Positions 50,001 through 53,666 of a stretch of 53,666 nucleotides of DNA are shown piece after piece; the first letter of the stretch is position 1; each line of letters begins with the position of its first letter. The position numbers were made by a program, and so were the translations under genes. The stretch is from VBCK01 sp035511515. Lineage in GTDB: Bacteria; Pseudomonadota; Gammaproteobacteria; Burkholderiales; Burkholderiaceae_F. Under the pieces are notes generated by a model, which was not told the origin of the DNA, did no database searches, and was given only the letters and a program-made list of their open reading frames with translations. The stretch covers positions 1 to 53,666 of the forward strand of contig DATKFG010000004.1 of NCBI GenBank assembly GCA_035511515.1, in the 5' to 3' direction.

Positions 50001-51846
50001 GGTGGTCGACATTCCGCTGAAGGACGGCGATTCGCTGCGCTCTAAGATCAAGCAGGTCGCTTCGGCCCGCTTCGGCGTCACGGCCGAATATCTGGTTTCG
50101 GCCGACCAGATCCAGATCAAGATGGCGCAGGGCGCCAAGCCGGGCGAGGGCGGCCAGTTGCCGGGCCACAAGGTGTCCGAGTACATCGCCAAGCTGCGCT
50201 ATTCGGTGCCTGGCGTGGGGCTGATCTCGCCGCCGCCGCACCACGACATCTACTCGATCGAGGACCTGGCGCAGCTGATCCACGACCTGAAAAACGCCAA
50301 TTCGAGGGCCGCCATCTCGGTCAAGCTCGTCTCCGAGGTGGGGGTGGGCACCGTGGCGGCCGGGGTGGCCAAGGCCAAGGCCGACGGCGTGACCATCGCG
50401 GGCCACGATGGCGGCACCGGGGCGTCGCCGTTGTCGTCGATCAAGCATGCCGGCACGCCCTGGGAGCTGGGCCTGGCCGAGACGCAGCAGACGCTGGTGC
50501 TGAACCGGCTGCGCGGCCGCATCGCGGTTCAGGTCGACGGCCAGTTGAAAACCGGGCGCGACGTGGCGGTCGGGGCGTTGCTGGGCGCCGACGAATTCGG
50601 ATTTGCCACGGCCCCCCTCGTGGCCGAAGGCTGCATCATGATGCGCAAGTGCCATTTGAACACCTGCCCGGTCGGCGTGGCCACGCAGGACCCGGTGCTG
50701 CGCAAGCGCTTCAAGGGCCAGCCGGAGCATGTGGTCAACTACTTTTTCTTCGTCGCCGAGGAAGTGCGCGAAATCATGGCGCAGCTGGGCGTGCGGCGCT
50801 TCCAGGACCTGATCGGCCGCAGCGACCTGCTGGACGTGCGCCACGGCGTGGAGCACTGGAAAGCGCGCGGACTGGACTTCTCGCGCATCTTCTACCGGCC
50901 GCCGATGCCGCAGGAGGTGGCGCGCTTCAAGTGCGAGGAGCAGGACCATCGGCTCGGCGGGGCGCTCGATCACAAGCTGATCGAGAAAAGCCGACCGGCG
51001 CTGGACAACGGCGAGCGGGTGAGCTTCATTCATCCGATCCGCAACATCCACCGCTCGGTCGGAGCAATGCTGTCGTCGGAAGTTGCGCGCCGCTTCGGCC
51101 ACCAGGGCCTGGCCGACGATTCGATCCACATCCAGCTTCAGGGAACGGCCGGCCAGAGCTTCGGCGCCTTCCTGGCGCACGGCATCACGCTGGACCTGGT
51201 CGGCGATGCGAACGACTACACCGGCAAGGGCCTGTCAGGCGGCCGCGTGATCGTGCGCTCGCCGAACGATTTCCGTGGATTCGGTCCCGAGCACATCATC
51301 GTCGGCAATACGGTGCTGTACGGCGCGATCGCCGGCGAGGCCTTCTTCAACGGCGTGGCCGGCGAGCGCTTTGCGGTGCGCAACTCCGGCGCCTGCGCCG
51401 TGGTCGAAGGCGCGGGCGATCACTGCTGCGAGTACATGACCAACGGCACCGTCGTCGTGCTCGGCGGCACCGGTCGCAACTTCGCCGGAGGCATGTCGGG
51501 CGGCATCGCGTACGTGTACGACGAGCGGGGCGATTTCGCATCCCGCTGCAACACCTCGATGGTCGCTCTGGAGCCGGTGCTGTCGGCGCCGGAGCAGAAG
51601 GCCCGCGTGGACGAGGCGATCTGGCATTCGGCCGGACAGGGGCCGATGAGCGACGAATTCATCCTGCGCGAGCTGATCGAGAAACAATTCCGCCATACCG
51701 GCAGCTTCCGCGCCAAGGAAATCCTGCAGGACTGGGAACGGATGCGCGGCCGCTTCGTCAAGGTGTTCCCGCACGAATACCGGCGCGCCCTGACGCAGAT
51801 GGCCGAGGCGCGGCGGGCGGCGGAGGCGGACAGGCTGGCGGCATAA
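47032..51846 (+). CDS. gltB: Glutamate synthase large subunit, with in-frame repeat insertion
   Basis: GltB converts glutamine and 2-oxoglutarate to two glutamates with GltD. ATG 47032 follows GGGAGGGG and gives 1604 residues with a 27-residue propeptide; Cys28 (DACGVGF) is the Ntn amidotransferase nucleophile. Domain order: glutaminase (28-~430), central domain, FMN-binding synthase domain (GTGASPLSSIKHAGTPWELG), the 3Fe-4S cysteines in CIMMRKCHLNTCPVGVA, and the beta-helix GXGXG domain at the end (GVAGERFAVRNSGACAVVEG). Residues about 467-503 are the translated palindromic repeat. Without them the length would be normal. Confidence 0.97.
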   Translation: MHLPSDDGAIEAAQQHGLYSTRFEHDACGVGFVVNIKGNRSHALIEQALLILRNLDHRGAVGADPLYGDGAGILIQIPDAHYREELCQQGVKLPPPGEYGVGMIFLPREHASRQACEQELERTVRAEGQVVLGWRDVPVDRDMPMSPRVREREPVIRQIFIGRSPDIMVPDALERKLYVIRKAASHKIQALKLKHGREYFVPSMSTRTVVYKGLLLADQVGRYYRDLADARVESAIALVHQRFSTNTFPSWELAHPYRMIAHNGEINTVRGNFNWMRAREGVMSSPVLRDDLRKLYPLIYEGQSDTACFDNALELLVMAGYPLAHAMMMMIPEAWEQHTLMDESRRAFYEYHASMMEPWDGPAAIAFTDGVRIGATLDRNGLRPARYVITDDDIVVMASEVGVLPIPESRIVKKWRLQPGKMFLIDTEQGRIIDDTELKAQLAAGKPFKEWIRRIRVRLDELPTRPPLTPGPSAASGRGEKLLVEEGSSSSPLPLAGEGPGVRASATLLDLQQAFGYTQEDVRLLMVPMATDAEEPVGSMGNDTSLPVLSERDKVLYAYFKQMFAQVTNPPIDPIREQLVMSLVSFVGPKPNLLDINNINPPMRLEVTQPVLDHKDMAKIRSIDAYTSGKFRAYDLDICYPIGWGPEGVEARLASLCAQAVDAVRAGYNILVVSDRRLDADNVAIPALLATSALHQHLIQAGLRTSTGLVVETGSAREVHHFALLAGYGAEAVHPYLAIDTLQAQFGHSPDGVDPDKAVKNFIKAIGKGLQKVMSKMGISTYMSYCGAQIFEAVGLSADFVDKYFHGTTSSVGGVGLFEVMQETVRIHRGAFGDDPVLAHMLDAGGEYQYRVRGEEHMWTPDAIAKLQHAARANNYQTYKEYAQIINDQSRRHMTLRGLFEFRLDPSRAMPIAEVEPAAEIVKRFATGAMSLGSISTEAHTTLAIAMNRIGGKSNTGEGGEDARRYQQELRGLPIRTGDTVASVLGADRVVVDIPLKDGDSLRSKIKQVASARFGVTAEYLVSADQIQIKMAQGAKPGEGGQLPGHKVSEYIAKLRYSVPGVGLISPPPHHDIYSIEDLAQLIHDLKNANSRAAISVKLVSEVGVGTVAAGVAKAKADGVTIAGHDGGTGASPLSSIKHAGTPWELGLAETQQTLVLNRLRGRIAVQVDGQLKTGRDVAVGALLGADEFGFATAPLVAEGCIMMRKCHLNTCPVGVATQDPVLRKRFKGQPEHVVNYFFFVAEEVREIMAQLGVRRFQDLIGRSDLLDVRHGVEHWKARGLDFSRIFYRPPMPQEVARFKCEEQDHRLGGALDHKLIEKSRPALDNGERVSFIHPIRNIHRSVGAMLSSEVARRFGHQGLADDSIHIQLQGTAGQSFGAFLAHGITLDLVGDANDYTGKGLSGGRVIVRSPNDFRGFGPEHIIVGNTVLYGAIAGEAFFNGVAGERFAVRNSGACAVVEGAGDHCCEYMTNGTVVVLGGTGRNFAGGMSGGIAYVYDERGDFASRCNTSMVALEPVLSAPEQKARVDEAIWHSAGQGPMSDEFILRELIEKQFRHTGSFRAKEILQDWERMRGRFVKVFPHEYRRALTQMAEARRAAEADRLAA
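48431..48541. repeat. 111-bp palindromic repeat inside gltB
   Basis: The outer 20 bases (48431-48450) are a perfect reverse complement of the last 20 (48522-48541): CCCTCACCCCCGGCCCCTCT and its mirror. The element is 111 bp, exactly 37 codons, and its frame is open (PLTPGPSAASGRGE at the start and SPLPLAGEGPGVR at the end). It is a variant of the intergenic family, with CGGCCC instead of TCCCCT in the arm and CCCGCTTGCGGGA inside. Flanking gltB sequence on each side (RIRVRLDELP before, TLLDLQQAFGYTQEDV after) is continuous GltB. Confidence 0.95.
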
Positions 51847-51849
51847 CCG

Positions 51850-51958
51850 CCCTCACCCCCTCCCCTCTCGCGCTTGCGCGGGCGAGGGGCGATACCGGGT
51901 GCCCTTGTGACGCTCGGTCGCCCCTCGCCCGCGAAGCGGGAGAGGGGAGGGGTGAGGG
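51850..51958. repeat. 109-bp palindromic repeat between gltB and gltD
   Basis: Full-length member with CCCTCACCCCCTCCCCTCTC at the left and GAGGGGTGAGGG at the right. The left arm has CGCGCTTGCGCGGG, the right GCGAAGCGGG, so the arms have begun to diverge from one another. It starts four bases after the gltB stop and ends 33 bases before gltD. It lies within one transcript and could affect the ratio or stability of gltB and gltD messages. Confidence 0.93.
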
Positions 51959-51991
51959 TGAGCAACGGAAGAATTTGAATCCAAGAAAGCC

Positions 51992-53500
51992 ATGGGCAAG
52001 ACCACCGGATTTCTGGAGTACGCGCGGCTGGAGGAAGCCGCCGAGCACCCCGAGCAGCGCCGCGCCCACTGGCGCGAATTCATCGCGCCGCTGGCCGACG
52101 AAAAGGCGGCGGTGCAGGCGGCGCGCTGCATGGATTGCGGCATCCCGTTTTGCAGCACCGGCTGCCCCGTGAACAACGTGATTCCGGACTTCAACGACCT
52201 GGTGTACCGGAAGGACTGGCAGCAGGCGCTCGATGTACTGCACTCGACCAACAACTTTCCAGAATTCACCGGGCGCGTATGCCCGGCCCCGTGCGAGGCG
52301 GCCTGCACGCTGAACATCAACAGCGACCCGGTCGGAATCAAGTCGATCGAGCACGCCATCATCGACCGTGGCTGGGCCGAGGGCTGGATCCTGCCCGAGC
52401 CGGCGACGCGCAAGACCGGGCGGCGCGTGGCCGTGGTCGGCAGCGGCCCGGCGGGCCTGGCGTGCGCGCAGCAGCTGGCGCGTGCGGGTCACGCGGTGAC
52501 CGTGTTCGAGAAGAACGACCGGATCGGCGGGCTGCTGCGCTACGGGATACCCGATTTCAAGATGGAGAAATCCCACATCGACCGGCGCGTTGAGCAGATG
52601 ATCGCCGAAGGCGTCGAATTTCGCACCGGGATCCTGGTCGGCGGCACCGGCCAGGCAGGCGTGCTGGGCCCCGGCGTCACCTGCCTGGGGCAGGACTGGA
52701 TCTCTGCGGGCGAGCTGATCGAAGGTTTCGACGCGGTGGTGCTGGCCGGCGGGGCCGAGACGCCGCGCGATCTGCCGGTGCCAGGCCGGCAGTTGGCCGG
52801 CATCCACTTCGCGATGGACTTTCTGCCCCAGCAGAACCGGATCGTGGCGGGCGACCGCGTGCAGGGCCAATTGACGGCTGCCGGCAAGCGCGTGGTGGTG
52901 ATCGGGGGCGGCGACACGGGTTCCGACTGTGTCGGTACCTCGAACCGGCAGGGCGCCCGTTCCGTCACGCAGTTCGAGCTGCTGCCGCAGCCGCCCGAGG
53001 CCGAGGACAAGCCCCTGATATGGCCCTACTGGCCGGTGAAGCTGCGCACCTCGAGCTCCCAGGAGGAGGGCTGCGAGCGGGACTGGTCGGTGGCGACCAA
53101 ATCGTTCAAGGACGACGGCCAGGGACGGGTTGCCTCTCTGATCGCGGTCCGTGTCGAGATGCGCAAGGATGCGAGCGGGCAGATGAGGTTTGCCGAAGTC
53201 GCCGGCTCGGAATTCGAGGTTCCGGCCGAGATGGTGCTGCTCGCGATGGGGTTCGTGGCGCCGGTGGCCTCGGTGGTGCAATCGTTCGGCGTCGAGACGG
53301 ACTCGCGCGGCAACGCGCGCGCCGTCGTCGAGGACGGTCCGCGCGGCCAGCGCGCGTATGCCACCAGTGTGCCGAACGTATTTGCGGCCGGCGACATGCG
53401 TCGCGGGCAGTCGCTGGTCGTGTGGGCGATCCGCGAGGGGCGCCAGTGCGCGCGGGCGGTCGATGAATTCCTGATGGGCCGCACCGAACTGCCCCGGTAG
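51992..53500 (+). CDS. gltD: Glutamate synthase small subunit
   Basis: GltD (502 residues) passes electrons from NADPH through FAD and 4Fe-4S clusters to GltB. The N-terminal cluster cysteines appear in RCMDCGIPFCSTGCPVNNVI and GRVCPAPCEAACTLNI. FAD binding is VAVVGSGPAGLACAQQLARA, the second dinucleotide site is VVVIGGGDTGSDCVGTSNRQ, and the C-terminal FAD motif is NVFAAGDMRRGQSLVVWAIR. No Shine-Dalgarno stands out; GGAAGAATTTG is upstream. It follows gltB after the palindromic repeat. Confidence 0.97.
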   Translation: MGKTTGFLEYARLEEAAEHPEQRRAHWREFIAPLADEKAAVQAARCMDCGIPFCSTGCPVNNVIPDFNDLVYRKDWQQALDVLHSTNNFPEFTGRVCPAPCEAACTLNINSDPVGIKSIEHAIIDRGWAEGWILPEPATRKTGRRVAVVGSGPAGLACAQQLARAGHAVTVFEKNDRIGGLLRYGIPDFKMEKSHIDRRVEQMIAEGVEFRTGILVGGTGQAGVLGPGVTCLGQDWISAGELIEGFDAVVLAGGAETPRDLPVPGRQLAGIHFAMDFLPQQNRIVAGDRVQGQLTAAGKRVVVIGGGDTGSDCVGTSNRQGARSVTQFELLPQPPEAEDKPLIWPYWPVKLRTSSSQEEGCERDWSVATKSFKDDGQGRVASLIAVRVEMRKDASGQMRFAEVAGSEFEVPAEMVLLAMGFVAPVASVVQSFGVETDSRGNARAVVEDGPRGQRAYATSVPNVFAAGDMRRGQSLVVWAIREGRQCARAVDEFLMGRTELPR

Positions 53501-53601
53501 CACGAATGTTCAATCAGAAGGGCCGAGCCGAAAACCCAGGCCGGCGGTGTGCGACAATCGCGCCCGCAGTCGTTTGAGCGACCCCTTTTCTCATCTGCTG
53601 G

Positions 53602-53620
53602 TCGTTGCAAGTTGCAACGA
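53602..53620. promoter_or_regulatory. Perfect palindrome downstream of gltD
   Basis: TCGTTGCAA and its reverse complement TTGCAACGA flank a single G. The 19-bp site lies 15 bases before a possible TTG start and resembles an operator more than a terminator, since no T-run follows. No regulator can be named. Confidence 0.5.
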
Positions 53621-53634
53621 TCGAACCCCGCACC

Positions 53635-53666
53635 TTGACAACCGACAACCTGGTCCAGATCGACCA
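53635..53666 (+). CDS. Possible start of an ABC transporter ATPase (partial)
   Basis: A TTG begins a frame reading MTTDNLVQID and open to the end of the window. In Burkholderiales the gene after gltD is often mlaF, the ATPase of the MlaFEDB phospholipid transport system, which has a similar opening. Only ten codons are visible, so this is a context guess. Confidence 0.35.
   Translation, partial: MTTDNLVQID

Noticed and set aside
46978..51180. 1400-codon open frame antisense to gltB
   Set aside because: High-GC DNA often leaves long antisense frames. Its protein is rich in His, Arg, Ala and Gln without any domain, and the sense strand encodes a clear GltB.

Overview
The window is chromosomal DNA from a high-GC betaproteobacterium, most likely of the order Burkholderiales. 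The evidence is gene order and protein type: tuf-S10-spc-alpha ribosomal superoperon, pilMNOPQ-aroK-aroB-dgt-gltB-gltD, lysA-lptM next to cyaY, and GMP reductase, cytochrome c4, HemB and EngB together. No phage, plasmid or CRISPR is visible. Almost everything is core genome; the accessory part lies at about 18.8-24.0 kb.

Layout. Positions 1-16.4 kb hold the end of tuf, the S10 operon (rpsJ to rpsQ), the spc operon (rplN to rpmJ, with secY and infA) and the alpha operon (rpsM, rpsK, rpsD, rpoA, rplQ). A HAF-repeat exported protein gene sits between rpsJ and rplC. Next come cutA (16.4 kb) and a two-gene unit of an LpxH-like phosphoesterase and a GT4 glycosyltransferase (16.8-18.8 kb). From 18.8 to 24.0 kb, on the minus strand, lie a transposase-like remnant with two small ORFs and a complete stressosome cassette: rsbR-rsbS-rsbT-rsbX, then a histidine kinase and a NarL-type response regulator. 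After yajQ come msrB, msrA, a DUF1223 protein, a cytochrome b and a molybdopterin oxidoreductase (25.0-28.6 kb), which look like a cell-envelope redox and methionine sulfoxide repair group. Then follow tRNA-Lys(CTT), hemB, engB, cytochrome c4, guaC, lysA-lptM, cyaY and a class A penicillin-binding protein. The last part is pilMNOPQ, aroK, aroB, dgt, a RAYT-like protein, gltB, gltD and possibly the first codons of an ABC ATPase.

How it works together. The stressosome cassette has no sigma-B or RsbV/RsbW. Its histidine kinase carries, at its N-terminus, a segment resembling the RsbT-binding domain of Bacillus RsbU. The simplest reading is that RsbT released from the RsbR/RsbS complex docks on the kinase, so stress sensing drives a two-component output instead of an alternative sigma factor.

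A second theme is a dispersed palindromic repeat of about 110-130 bp, with CCCTCACCCC and GGGGTGAGGG ends. It interrupts ribosomal operons, lies between gltB and gltD, and one 111-bp copy sits in frame inside gltB, adding 37 residues. A catalytically degenerate REP-associated-transposase-like protein lies directly upstream of gltB. Other oddities are low-complexity extensions on several ribosomal proteins, aroK without a standard start codon, a 33-bp tandem repeat in the pilP signal peptide and a ten-codon ORF before rpsD.
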